This document shows positions 16,926 to 24,841 of a DNA stretch of 64,000 nucleotides, piece after piece (positions within the stretch are counted from its first letter, which is position 1; each line of letters begins with the position of its first letter). The notes under the pieces were generated by a model. The model had not been told where the DNA came from and ran no database searches. It was given only the letters and a program-made list of their open reading frames with translations. This DNA comes from Lacinutrix venerupis (GTDB lineage: Bacteria > Bacteroidota > Bacteroidia > Flavobacteriales > Flavobacteriaceae). The stretch is from positions 62,001-126,000 of the forward strand of contig NZ_RCCH01000008.1 in NCBI RefSeq assembly GCF_003663945.1, written 5' to 3'. Position numbers and translations under genes: made by a program.

Positions 16926-18347
16926 ATGAAAAAACTAATTTTATCCCTTGCAATACTTAGTGTTTTTGCTTGTAAAGAAGAGAAAAAACAAGAAGAAACT
17001 AAAGTTGTTACTAAGGAGGAAGTAGCAATACAACCTATTTCGGCTTCCGATTTAGAAACAGCTGTTATCTATGAAGCAAACATCAGACAATATTCACCAG
17101 AAGGCACTTTTGAAGCATTCACAAAAGACATTCCGCAATTAAAACAATTAGGCGTAAAAGTTATTTGGTTAATGCCCGTGTTTCCTATTTCAGAAACAAA
17201 ACGTAAAGCTACAGGAGGAGAAGATAGTAAGTTTGCATCTGAGTTTCCAGAAGCAGAACAAGACAAGTACTTAGGAAGTTATTATGCGGTTTCCGATTTT
17301 ACTAAAATCAATCCAGAATTTGGAACTATTGAAAATTTTAGAGACTTAGTAAAAACAGCACATGAAAACGGAATTTATGTAATTTTAGATTGGGTTCCTA
17401 ATCATACAGGTTGGGATCATACTTGGTTAAAAACCAATCCAGAATATTACACGCAAAATGATAAAGGCGAAGTTGTACATCCTGTAGATACCGATTGGAC
17501 AGATGTTGCCGATTTAAACTACGACAATCAAGAGATGCGTAAAGCAATGATTGCAGACATGAGTTATTGGTTAACAGAAGAAGGTGTTGACGGATTTAGA
17601 TGTGATGTTGCAGGATCTGTACCAACTAACTTTTGGGAACAAGCAATACCTGAATTACGATCTAAAAAAGACATTTTTATGCTAGCTGAAGCTTGGGAAC
17701 CAGAATTATTAAAAGACGGTTTATTTGATATGGCTTATGCTTGGGATAGACATCATGCTATGAATCATATTGCAAAAGGTGAAAAAGATGCAACGGAATT
17801 TACAACAGCTTTACAAACCGATTTTGAGCGTTACGAAGCAGATGATATTTTAATGAATTTTGTAACCAATCATGATGAAAACTCATGGAATGGTACCATT
17901 AAAGAACGCATGGGAGAAGCTAGTGAAATGATGACTGCTTTAGCCTATGTAACTCCAGGAATGCCATTAATTTATTCTGGTCAAGAGTATGATTTAGACC
18001 ATAGATTATTGTTTTTTGAAAAAGATAGTTTCCCACATACTAAAGGAAAAACATGGAAAGTATTAGAAAAATTAGCGACTTTAAAACAGAATAATGCTGC
18101 TTTACATGGCGGAAAAGCTTCAGCTAAATACAATGCAATAGATAATGGAAAAGATGTGATTTCTTTTTCAAGATCAAAAGGAAATGATGAAGTTGTGTTT
18201 ATTGCAAATGTTTCAGAAGAAAACGTAAAAGCTAATATACCTCAAAAAGGAAATTATTTAGATTTTATGACTAATGAAACGATGGAATTAAAAGGAGATG
18301 CGATTCCTTTAGCTAAAAATGAATATAAGATTTTAGTTAAAAAGTAA
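16926..18347 (+). CDS. GH13 alpha-amylase-family lipoprotein (small)
   Basis: 473-residue lipoprotein (lipobox VFAC, Cys16), the last gene of the alpha-glucan run. The compact GH13 barrel carries VIYEANIRQYSPEGTF, DWVPNHTGWDHTWL, GFRCDVAGSVP with nucleophile Asp227, LAEAWEP with acid/base Glu255, and FVTNHDENSWNG. The early blocks and overall size resemble bacterial periplasmic amylases that trim maltodextrins. It starts eight bases after the upstream GH13 stop and is followed by a strong hairpin terminator. With three GH13 enzymes plus GH31 and GH65, the locus covers endo-cleavage, debranching or trimming, and intracellular phosphorolysis. Confidence 0.91.
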   Translation: MKKLILSLAILSVFACKEEKKQEETKVVTKEEVAIQPISASDLETAVIYEANIRQYSPEGTFEAFTKDIPQLKQLGVKVIWLMPVFPISETKRKATGGEDSKFASEFPEAEQDKYLGSYYAVSDFTKINPEFGTIENFRDLVKTAHENGIYVILDWVPNHTGWDHTWLKTNPEYYTQNDKGEVVHPVDTDWTDVADLNYDNQEMRKAMIADMSYWLTEEGVDGFRCDVAGSVPTNFWEQAIPELRSKKDIFMLAEAWEPELLKDGLFDMAYAWDRHHAMNHIAKGEKDATEFTTALQTDFERYEADDILMNFVTNHDENSWNGTIKERMGEASEMMTALAYVTPGMPLIYSGQEYDLDHRLLFFEKDSFPHTKGKTWKVLEKLATLKQNNAALHGGKASAKYNAIDNGKDVISFSRSKGNDEVVFIANVSEENVKANIPQKGNYLDFMTNETMELKGDAIPLAKNEYKILVKK

Positions 18348-18363
18348 TTGTTATTATTTTGAT

Positions 18364-18402
18364 AAAAAGCCCTTATTTTAATAGAAAATAAGGGCTTTTT
18401 TT
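18364..18402. terminator. Bidirectional rho-independent terminator
   Basis: AAAAAGCCCTTATTTT (18364-18379) pairs perfectly with AAAATAAGGGCTTTTT (18385-18400) over 16 bp around a five-base loop. A T-run follows on the plus strand and an A-run precedes it, so it can stop the amylase operon and the convergent sulfatase transcript. Confidence 0.9.
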
Positions 18403-18427
18403 ATATTAAAATTGTTCAAAACAAAAT

Positions 18428-19909
18428 TTATTTTTTAATGTTTTTTTCACACCAATTTTTATAATCAGTTTCCAATTCTTTAACTTTTTCAGGATACTCA
18501 CTTGCTAAATCTATTCTTTCTCCTGGATCGTTTTCAATATTAAATAATTTTAAAGTTAAATCATTTCTAATGGGAGCAATGTATTGTGCAGATGGCTCGC
18601 TTTTCCAGTGGTTTTCTTTAGCATTGGTTATTTTCCAGTCTCCTTTTCGTGCGGCCCAAGTTTTCTGCCATTTCCATACTAAAAGCCTATCTTTTTTTGT
18701 GTTTTCAAGTAAGTTTAAACCATCAATTTCATTATCTGTAATAGTTACTCCTCCAGCTTTAGCTAAGGTTGGAAGTATATCGGTAGCCGATACATATTGA
18801 GTTTCTATTTTTCCAGCATCTACTTTATTTGGCCAACTAATTGCCATTGGAACTCTAATACCACCTTCCCATAATGAATATTTACCACCTGTTAAAGGTG
18901 AGTTGTTAGAGCCAGTTAATGGAGAGCCTCCATTGTCTGATATAAATACAATTAATGTGTTTTTGTCTAATTTTTCATCTTTTAAGGTATTTAAAACACG
19001 TCCAATATTATCGTCTAAACAGTTTAAGTTTGCTAAATAATATTTTCTAAGGTCTTCATGCTGTATGGCACCAACTCTAGAGTATTTATCGTAATAAGCA
19101 GAATAGGTTCCGGCTTTATGTTTGCCATAAGCCAATAGGCTATCTGGGTCATAATTTGGAATTTCTTTTACGTTATATTTATCTAAATACTTTTTAGGAA
19201 CCTCATGTATTAAATGGTGTACAGCATTGTAGGATAGTGTTAAAAAGAAAGGTTTATTATGTTTGCGCTTTAAAAATGCAATTGATTCGTCTGTAAAAAT
19301 ATCTGTTAAGTAACCTTCATCATAACTTTTTTCGCTCATATTATGCATTAATGGTCCTAATAAAGCACTAGTTCCATAAGGGTCGGGAGTTCTGTCTTTT
19401 ATATTTTGTGAGTTTAACCAATAATCATGAGCGTGAGCTGAAAAACCTAAAAACTCATCATATCCGTGATTTAATGGGTATTCTCTAACATTGTTTTTAT
19501 GAAAATTTCTACCCAAATCATTCTTTCCTATTCTTGCTGTTGTATAGCCAGCTTCTTTAAGGTACTCGGCAATGGTTTTTACGCTGTCTGGTAATCCTGG
19601 TCCCCAACTAGCAGGTTTGTCCCAACGAAATTGATTTTTACCAGTAATTATTCCAGCTCTAGAAGGACTACAAACAGGTGCAGTTACATAGGCTTGAGTA
19701 TATACGGTTCCTGTTTGGCCTAGTCGTGTAATATTTGGAGTAGAAACAGTTGTGTCATGAGTTTTAAACGGTGAAAAATCTGCATAACCTTGATCGTCAA
19801 CAACAATTAAAAGGATATTAGGTTTTTCTATGGTTTGGGTAATTTCTTTTTTCTTAGAATTGCAAGCTAGTATTGTAATTAAAAGAATTAATAGCAAATT
19901 TTTATTCAT
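18428..19909 (-). CDS. Sulfatase lipoprotein (type I, formylglycine-dependent)
   Basis: 493-residue exported sulfatase with lipobox ITILAC (Cys16). It carries the metal motif LLIVVDDQGY and the activation motif CSPSR beginning at Cys80, whose cysteine must be converted to formylglycine by a maturase not seen in this window. FISDNGGSPLTG and TGGKYSLWEGGIRVP are further sulfatase blocks, and length is normal. The gene lies 21 bases downstream of a DeoR-family regulator on the same strand and is likely co-transcribed with it, which ties it to the glycerol genes on the other side. Substrate is unknown; a sulfated sugar or glycolipid is plausible. It converges on the amylase operon. Confidence 0.91.
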   Translation of the reverse strand: MNKNLLLILLITILACNSKKKEITQTIEKPNILLIVVDDQGYADFSPFKTHDTTVSTPNITRLGQTGTVYTQAYVTAPVCSPSRAGIITGKNQFRWDKPASWGPGLPDSVKTIAEYLKEAGYTTARIGKNDLGRNFHKNNVREYPLNHGYDEFLGFSAHAHDYWLNSQNIKDRTPDPYGTSALLGPLMHNMSEKSYDEGYLTDIFTDESIAFLKRKHNKPFFLTLSYNAVHHLIHEVPKKYLDKYNVKEIPNYDPDSLLAYGKHKAGTYSAYYDKYSRVGAIQHEDLRKYYLANLNCLDDNIGRVLNTLKDEKLDKNTLIVFISDNGGSPLTGSNNSPLTGGKYSLWEGGIRVPMAISWPNKVDAGKIETQYVSATDILPTLAKAGGVTITDNEIDGLNLLENTKKDRLLVWKWQKTWAARKGDWKITNAKENHWKSEPSAQYIAPIRNDLTLKLFNIENDPGERIDLASEYPEKVKELETDYKNWCEKNIKK

Positions 19910-19930
19910 TTTAAAATTTTGTTTATGGTG

Positions 19931-20686
19931 TTAGTTTACTATGGTTACTTTAATATCTTTTTCTTCAAGTTTTTTTCTAATAGAGCTCGAAATACCTTTG
20001 TCTGTAATAATTTCATTAACTTGAGATAAGTTGCAAATTCTTGCAAAGCTTTTCTTTCCAAATTTTGATGAATCAGCTAGAATAATTACTTTTTGAGCAG
20101 CACTTAACATTTTTTTATTAAGTTCTGCTTCTTCTAAATTTGTTGTTGATAAACCGTAATCTAAATCAATACCATCTACACCTAGAAATAACTTACTGCA
20201 CGATACGTTTTTTAAAATATATTCTGCGTAATTACCAATAACAGATGCCGAACTGTGTCTTATATAGCCACCTAATTGTAAAATTTCAATATTTTTATCG
20301 TTAATTAAGTTTAATACAACATTTAAGGATGATGTAATTACAGTGAGTTTATTTTTGGGTTTAATAAATTTTGAAAGTGCTTGAACTGTGGTTCCGGAAG
20401 CAATCATTATAGTATCATTTTCTACAATTTTTGAAGCTGCTAGTTGCGCAATTCCATTTTTTTCTTCTACCGAAATTTTTTCTTTATCAAGAACGGTACG
20501 TTCATTAATGTAAGGATTTTCTACAGATGCTCCTCCATGAGTTCTATATAATAATCCTTTTTGTTCTAGAAATTTTAAGTCTTTTCTAATAGTTACAGCA
20601 GAGACATCAAGGATTTTACATAGTTCTAAAACCTCTAAGTGCTTCTCTTTTGCAAGTCTTTCTAAAATGTCTTTATGTCTTTTCAT
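19931..20686 (-). CDS. DeoR-family transcriptional repressor (GlpR-like)
   Basis: About 251 residues. The N-terminal winged helix (DILERLAKEKHLEVLELCKI, then DVSAVTIRKDLKFLEQKGLL and RTHGGA) and the sugar-phosphate-sensing domain (IASGTTVQALSK, LFLGVDGIDLDYGLST, ADSSKFGKKSF) are typical DeoR features. I set the start at ATG 20686 because the longer TTG start at 20695 would lie inside the likely -7 box. The gene diverges from glpD with mirrored tandem operators in the 143-bp gap, so it probably represses glpDKF and itself and is relieved by glycerol-3-phosphate; this is inferred from family and position. The sulfatase gene follows on the same strand. Confidence 0.88.
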   Translation of the reverse strand: MKRHKDILERLAKEKHLEVLELCKILDVSAVTIRKDLKFLEQKGLLYRTHGGASVENPYINERTVLDKEKISVEEKNGIAQLAASKIVENDTIMIASGTTVQALSKFIKPKNKLTVITSSLNVVLNLINDKNIEILQLGGYIRHSSASVIGNYAEYILKNVSCSKLFLGVDGIDLDYGLSTTNLEEAELNKKMLSAAQKVIILADSSKFGKKSFARICNLSQVNEIITDKGISSSIRKKLEEKDIKVTIVN

Positions 20687-20692
20687 ATAAAA

Positions 20693-20700
20693 CAAATATA
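20693..20700 (-). promoter_or_regulatory. Flavobacterial -7 box for the DeoR-family gene
   Basis: On the minus strand the sequence reads TATATTTG, a perfect TAnnTTTG match. It lies only six bases before the ATG at 20686, implying a very short or absent 5' leader. Confidence 0.5.
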
Positions 20701-20702
20701 AT

Positions 20703-20780
20703 AAAACGAAATAAAACGAAAATTTTATTACTATTAATTATTCCATTTTAGTTAAAAAAAGTTTCGTTTTGTTTCGTTTT
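20703..20780. promoter_or_regulatory. Mirrored tandem DeoR/GlpR operators
   Basis: AAAACGAAATAAAACGAAA (20703-20721) holds two AAAACGAAA copies ten bases apart. Its inverted counterpart, with one mismatch, is TTTCGTTTTGTTTCGTTTT at 20762-20780. Each pair sits next to one of the two divergent -7 boxes, and the right pair covers the -33 TTG of glpD. Tandem TTCG-containing repeats are typical binding sites of DeoR-family repressors, so the divergent regulator is the likely ligand. Confidence 0.75.
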
Positions 20781-20801
20781 AAATTTAATTTAATATATTT
20801 G
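20769..20801 (+). promoter_or_regulatory. Promoter of glpD
   Basis: TTG (20769-20771) and TATATTTG (20794-20801) are separated by 22 bases, fitting the flavobacterial consensus. The -33 element lies within the right operator, so bound repressor would block RNA polymerase. Confidence 0.6.
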
Positions 20802-20829
20802 AAGCTAAATGTAACAAAATAAAAAAAGC

Positions 20830-22395
20830 GTGTTTAAAAGAGAAACCTTAATAAATCAGTTAAAAGCTACTAAAAATTGGGATGTTATTGTCATTGGAGG
20901 TGGAGCTACAGGATTAGGTGTTGCCTTAGATTGTACAACAAGAGGATATAAAACATTGCTTTTGGAGCAAGTGGATTTTGCAAAAGGAACTTCTAGTAGA
21001 AGTACTAAATTAGTACATGGAGGTGTTAGGTATTTGGCTCAAGGCAATATAGGCTTGGTTAGAGAGGCTTTGTACGAAAGAGGTTTAATGTTAAAAAATG
21101 CTTCACATTTAGTTAATGATCAATCGTTTATTATACCAAATTATAGTTATTGGGATAATTTATTTTATACTATTGGTTTAAAAGTTTACGATTTTCTTTC
21201 CGGAAAATTAAGCTTTGGAAAATCTTTAAGAATAAAAAAATCTGAAACTATTTCTAGATTATCAACTTTAAAAATAGATAATTTAAAGGGAGGAGTAGTT
21301 TATCATGATGGGCAATTTGACGATTCTAGATTGGCAGTAAACATTGCGCAAACTTGTATTGAGAATGGTGCCACAGTAATTAACCATTGTAAAGTTAAAA
21401 ACCTTTTAAAAAATGAGAAAGGTATAGTTAATGGTGTTGTAGCATTTGATGTAGAAACAAATGAAGAATATGCTTTAAATGCTAAAACTGTAATTAACGC
21501 AACTGGAGTATTTACAGATGAGGTTTTAAAAATGGATGATGCTGCATTAAAGAATACAATTCGTCCAAGTCAAGGTATTCATCTGGTTTTCGATAAATCG
21601 TTTCTACCTGGAAATGATGCGATTATGATTCCTAAAACAGATGACGGTCGTGTACTGTTTTTAGTTCCATGGCATGATAAAGTGGTAGTTGGTACAACAG
21701 ATACTTTATTAGATAGCCATAGTTTAGAGCCAAAACCATTAGATAAAGAGATTGATTTTATTTTAAATACTTCAAATAGATATTTAAACAAGAATGTCAC
21801 TAAAGATGATGTATTAAGCATATTTGCGGGTTTAAGACCTTTAGCTGCGCCTAAGGATAAGTCTGAAAAAACAAAGGAGATTTCAAGAAGCCATAAAATT
21901 ATAGTTTCGGAGTCCGAGTTGGTTACCATTACTGGAGGTAAATGGACTACTTACAGGCGCATGGCTCAAGACACAGTTAATAAAATAATAGAATTAAATA
22001 AATTACCAGATGCTAAATGTAAAACAAAACAATTATTAATTCATGGAGCAAATGGTGCTGTAGATCGATCAAATCACATGTATATTTATGGAACAGATAA
22101 AGTAAAAGTAGAGCAGCTAATAAAGGAGGATGCTACTTTATCTGAAAGGTTGCATCCAGATTTGCAATTTACTAAAGCAGAAGTTGTTTTTGCAGTAAGA
22201 CACGAAATGGCTAGAACTATTGAAGATGTTTTAGCAAGAAGAGTGCGAATTCTGTTTTTAAATGCTAAAGCAGCAATAGAAATAGCTCCAATTGTTGGAG
22301 AATTAATTAGAAAAGAATTAGACCAAACAACAGATTGGAGAAGTCAGCAAATTTCAAATTTTATAAAAGTTGCAGACCAATATGTCTTAAAATAA
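20830..22395 (+). CDS. glpD: Glycerol-3-phosphate dehydrogenase, FAD-dependent
   Basis: Membrane-associated flavoenzyme oxidising sn-glycerol-3-phosphate to dihydroxyacetone phosphate with electrons to quinone. The 521 residues include the FAD dinucleotide-binding loop DVIVIGGGATGLGVALD (about 19-35) and the family signature GTSSRSTKLVHGGVRYL. Further blocks are VVGTTDT, FAGLRPLA and ITGGKWTTYRRMAQD, and the C-terminal helical domain contains ARHEMART-like sequence (VRHEMARTIEDVLARRVR). The start is GTG at 20830, 28 bases after the -7 box; no upstream ATG exists in frame. It leads the glpD-glpK-glpF run opposite the DeoR-family repressor. Confidence 0.95.
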   Translation: MFKRETLINQLKATKNWDVIVIGGGATGLGVALDCTTRGYKTLLLEQVDFAKGTSSRSTKLVHGGVRYLAQGNIGLVREALYERGLMLKNASHLVNDQSFIIPNYSYWDNLFYTIGLKVYDFLSGKLSFGKSLRIKKSETISRLSTLKIDNLKGGVVYHDGQFDDSRLAVNIAQTCIENGATVINHCKVKNLLKNEKGIVNGVVAFDVETNEEYALNAKTVINATGVFTDEVLKMDDAALKNTIRPSQGIHLVFDKSFLPGNDAIMIPKTDDGRVLFLVPWHDKVVVGTTDTLLDSHSLEPKPLDKEIDFILNTSNRYLNKNVTKDDVLSIFAGLRPLAAPKDKSEKTKEISRSHKIIVSESELVTITGGKWTTYRRMAQDTVNKIIELNKLPDAKCKTKQLLIHGANGAVDRSNHMYIYGTDKVKVEQLIKEDATLSERLHPDLQFTKAEVVFAVRHEMARTIEDVLARRVRILFLNAKAAIEIAPIVGELIRKELDQTTDWRSQQISNFIKVADQYVLK

Positions 22396-22507
22396 TATAA
22401 ACTAACTAATATTAAGTGTAGTTAACCTCTAAATAATTTTATTCTACCTGGTATACACTACTCTTAAGTTAATATCTTCTGATGAAGTTTAACTAATATA
22501 AACTAAC
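22393..22507. repeat. Spacer flanked by 14-bp direct repeats, with inverted repeats inside
   Basis: TAATATAAACTAAC occurs at 22393-22406 (overlapping the glpD stop) and again at 22494-22507 just before glpK. Between them an imperfect inverted repeat (TTAAGTGTAGT against ACTACTCTTAA) and a small hairpin (AGTTAA, CTTC, loop TGAT, GAAG, TTAACT) can form. It may be a duplicated leader or small element shaping glpK expression. Confidence 0.45.
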
Positions 22508-22511
22508 AATT

Positions 22512-24014
22512 ATGGGAAAATATATTCTGTCATTAGACCAAGGTACAACAAGCTCAAGAGCCATTGTATTTGATAAAAAAGGAAATGTAGTGTCTTTGGC
22601 ACAAAAAGAATTTACTCAATATTTTCCCAAACCAGGTTGGGTAGAACATGATCCTACAGAGATTTGGTCTACTCAAGCTGGTGTTGCTACAGAAGCAATA
22701 GCAAACAAAAATTTAAATGCAGAAAACATTGCAGCTATTGGTATTACAAACCAAAGAGAAACTGTTGTTGTCTGGGATAAAAACACAGGTAAACCTGTTT
22801 ATAACGCTATTGTTTGGCAAGATAAAAGAACTTCTAATTATTGCGATGAATTAAAAAAAGCAGGTAAAAATGATTTAATTCGACAAAAAACAGGATTGGT
22901 TATAGATTCTTATTTTTCAGGAACAAAAGTAAAATGGATTTTAGATAACGTTGAAGGAGCGAGGTCAAAAGCAGAGGCTGGCGATTTAATTTTAGGAACC
23001 ATAGACACATGGTTAATTTGGAATTTTACAAAAGGAGCGCAGCACATTACAGATGTTACAAACGCTTCAAGAACCATGATGTTTAATATAAACACAATGG
23101 AATGGGATGACGAGTTGTTAAAGCTTTTAACCATTCCAAAAACCATGCTTCCAAAAGTAAAACAATCGAGTGAAGTTTATGGGCAAACAACATCAAGTTT
23201 TTTTGATACTAAAATACCAATTTCAGGTATTGCAGGAGATCAACAAGCAGCATTGTTTGGACAAATGTGTACTAAGCCAGGAATGGTAAAAAACACTTAT
23301 GGAACAGGTTGTTTTATGTTAATGAATATTGGCGAAAAACCTATTGTGTCTGAAAATAATCTTTTAACTACAGTTGCTTGGAAAGTAGGAGGAAAAACTA
23401 CTTATGCGCTTGAAGGAAGTATATTTATAGCAGGAGCTGTAGTGCAATGGTTAAGAGATGGTTTAAAAATTATTAGAAACTCTTCAGAAATAGAAAAACT
23501 AGCGGGCTCCGTAGAAAGTTCCGATGGAGTTTATTTTGTGCCAGCCTTTGCTGGTCTTGGAGCACCGCATTGGAATCAACATGCAAAAGGGACTATATTT
23601 GGTTTAACAAGAGGAACAACAGATGCGCACATAGCTAGAGCTGCCTTAGATTCTATTGCTTTTCAAACTATGGATATTTTAAAAGCTATGGAGGCCGATG
23701 CAGATATTTCTATAAAAGAACTACGAGTGGATGGTGGAGCTACAATAAATAATATGTTAATGCAATTTCAGTCAGATGTTTTAAATACAATAACTGTAAG
23801 GCCAAAAATTGTAGAAACAACAGCAATGGGAGCAGCGTTTTTAGCAGGTTTGGCTGTTGGTTATTGGGAAAATGCTGAAGAAATTCAAGATATATGGCAA
23901 ACAGATAAAACTTTTAATCCAATAGAGGATAGAACAGAAACTGAAGAAAATATTAAAGGATGGTATAAAGCTATTGAGGCATTAGAATATTGGACAAAAA
24001 ATAACTTAAAATAA
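22512..24014 (+). CDS. glpK: Glycerol kinase
   Basis: FGGY-family kinase phosphorylating glycerol to sn-glycerol-3-phosphate in the cytoplasm. The 500-residue length is exactly usual. The N-terminal ATPase motif [16 protein letters not shown], the substrate loop [24 protein letters not shown], the [13 protein letters not shown] block and the C-terminal [16 protein letters not shown] signature are all visible. It lies 116 bases after glpD and six bases before glpF, giving the complete glycerol uptake and dissimilation set. Its product is the substrate of GlpD and the probable inducer of the DeoR-type repressor. Confidence 0.97.
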   Translation: MGKYILSLDQGTTSSRAIVFDKKGNVVSLAQKEFTQYFPKPGWVEHDPTEIWSTQAGVATEAIANKNLNAENIAAIGITNQRETVVVWDKNTGKPVYNAIVWQDKRTSNYCDELKKAGKNDLIRQKTGLVIDSYFSGTKVKWILDNVEGARSKAEAGDLILGTIDTWLIWNFTKGAQHITDVTNASRTMMFNINTMEWDDELLKLLTIPKTMLPKVKQSSEVYGQTTSSFFDTKIPISGIAGDQQAALFGQMCTKPGMVKNTYGTGCFMLMNIGEKPIVSENNLLTTVAWKVGGKTTYALEGSIFIAGAVVQWLRDGLKIIRNSSEIEKLAGSVESSDGVYFVPAFAGLGAPHWNQHAKGTIFGLTRGTTDAHIARAALDSIAFQTMDILKAMEADADISIKELRVDGGATINNMLMQFQSDVLNTITVRPKIVETTAMGAAFLAGLAVGYWENAEEIQDIWQTDKTFNPIEDRTETEENIKGWYKAIEALEYWTKNNLK

Positions 24015-24020
24015 GAAAAG

Positions 24021-24749
24021 ATGACACCATTTATAGCAGAAATAATAGGTACAGCAATTTTAATTTTATTAGGTGGAGGTGTTGTTGCTAATGTTGCACT
24101 CAATAAAACAATTGGTAATAGTAGTGGTTGGATAGTAATTACAACAGGATGGGCTTTAGCTGTTTACGTTGCAGTAGTTGTTGCGGGACCACATAGTGGA
24201 GCGCATATTAATCCGGCAGTTACTGTAGCCTTAGCAGTTGCTGGTAAATTTCCTTGGGCAAATGTACCTTTATTTGTTTTTGCGCAATTTATAGGTGCAA
24301 TGTTAGGATCTTTAACTGTTTGGTTAATGTATAGAAGTCATTTTGAAGCAACAGAAGATGCTGGTGCAAAAAAAGCAGTCTTTTGTACATCTCCAGCAAT
24401 TAGAAATACGTTTACAAATTTTTTTAGTGAGGCAGTAGGTACATTTGTTTTACTTTTCACCATATTCTATTTTACAGATGCAACTATTAGCGAAACAGAA
24501 ACAGTTGTAGGTTTAGGTTCTTTAGGAGCTGTTCCTGTTGCGTTTTTGGTTTGGTCAATTGGTTTGTCTCTTGGAGGTACAACAGGATATGCTATTAATC
24601 CTGCAAGAGATTTAGGACCTAGAATAATGCATGCTATTTTGCCTATTAAAAATAAAGCAAAAAGCGATTGGTCTTATGCTTGGATTCCTGTAGTAGCACC
24701 TTTAATTGGCGGTACATTGGCGGCTTTATTAATGATTGCGCTTTCATAA
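24021..24749 (+). CDS. glpF: Glycerol facilitator (aquaglyceroporin)
   Basis: 242-residue MIP-family channel with six membrane helices and two half-helices. The two NPA boxes read SGAHINPAVTVALA and GYAINPARDLGPR. The Asp after the second NPAR is the residue that distinguishes glycerol channels from water-selective aquaporins. It admits glycerol, which GlpK traps by phosphorylation. The gene ends the glp operon and is followed by a hairpin terminator at 24776-24804. Confidence 0.95.
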   Translation: MTPFIAEIIGTAILILLGGGVVANVALNKTIGNSSGWIVITTGWALAVYVAVVVAGPHSGAHINPAVTVALAVAGKFPWANVPLFVFAQFIGAMLGSLTVWLMYRSHFEATEDAGAKKAVFCTSPAIRNTFTNFFSEAVGTFVLLFTIFYFTDATISETETVVGLGSLGAVPVAFLVWSIGLSLGGTTGYAINPARDLGPRIMHAILPIKNKAKSDWSYAWIPVVAPLIGGTLAALLMIALS

Positions 24750-24775
24750 AATTTTATTTTTATAAAAAAAATTAG

Positions 24776-24804
24776 AAATGCCAATTCAATTAGATTTGGC
24801 ATTT
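24776..24804 (+). terminator. Terminator after glpF
   Basis: AAATGCCAA (24776-24784) pairs perfectly with TTGGCATTT (24796-24804), with an eleven-base loop and a short T-rich tail. It separates the glycerol operon from the next regulator gene. Confidence 0.7.
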
Positions 24805-24833
24805 TGTTTGTTCGCTATCTAAAAGTACCTTTA
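24804..24833 (+). promoter_or_regulatory. Promoter of the propeller/LuxR regulator gene
   Basis: TTG (24804-24806) is followed after 19 bases by TACCTTTA (24826-24833), close to TTG-N19-TAnnTTTG. The ATG is eight bases downstream. The -33 element overlaps the right arm of the glpF terminator. Confidence 0.4.
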
Positions 24834-24841
24834 CAACACAG

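Noticed and set aside
20687-20695. TTG start for the DeoR-family regulator
   Set aside because: It falls within the minus-strand -7 box.
21579-21929. 116-codon antisense frame within glpD
   Set aside because: Shadow of a strongly conserved gene; composition reflects the opposite strand.
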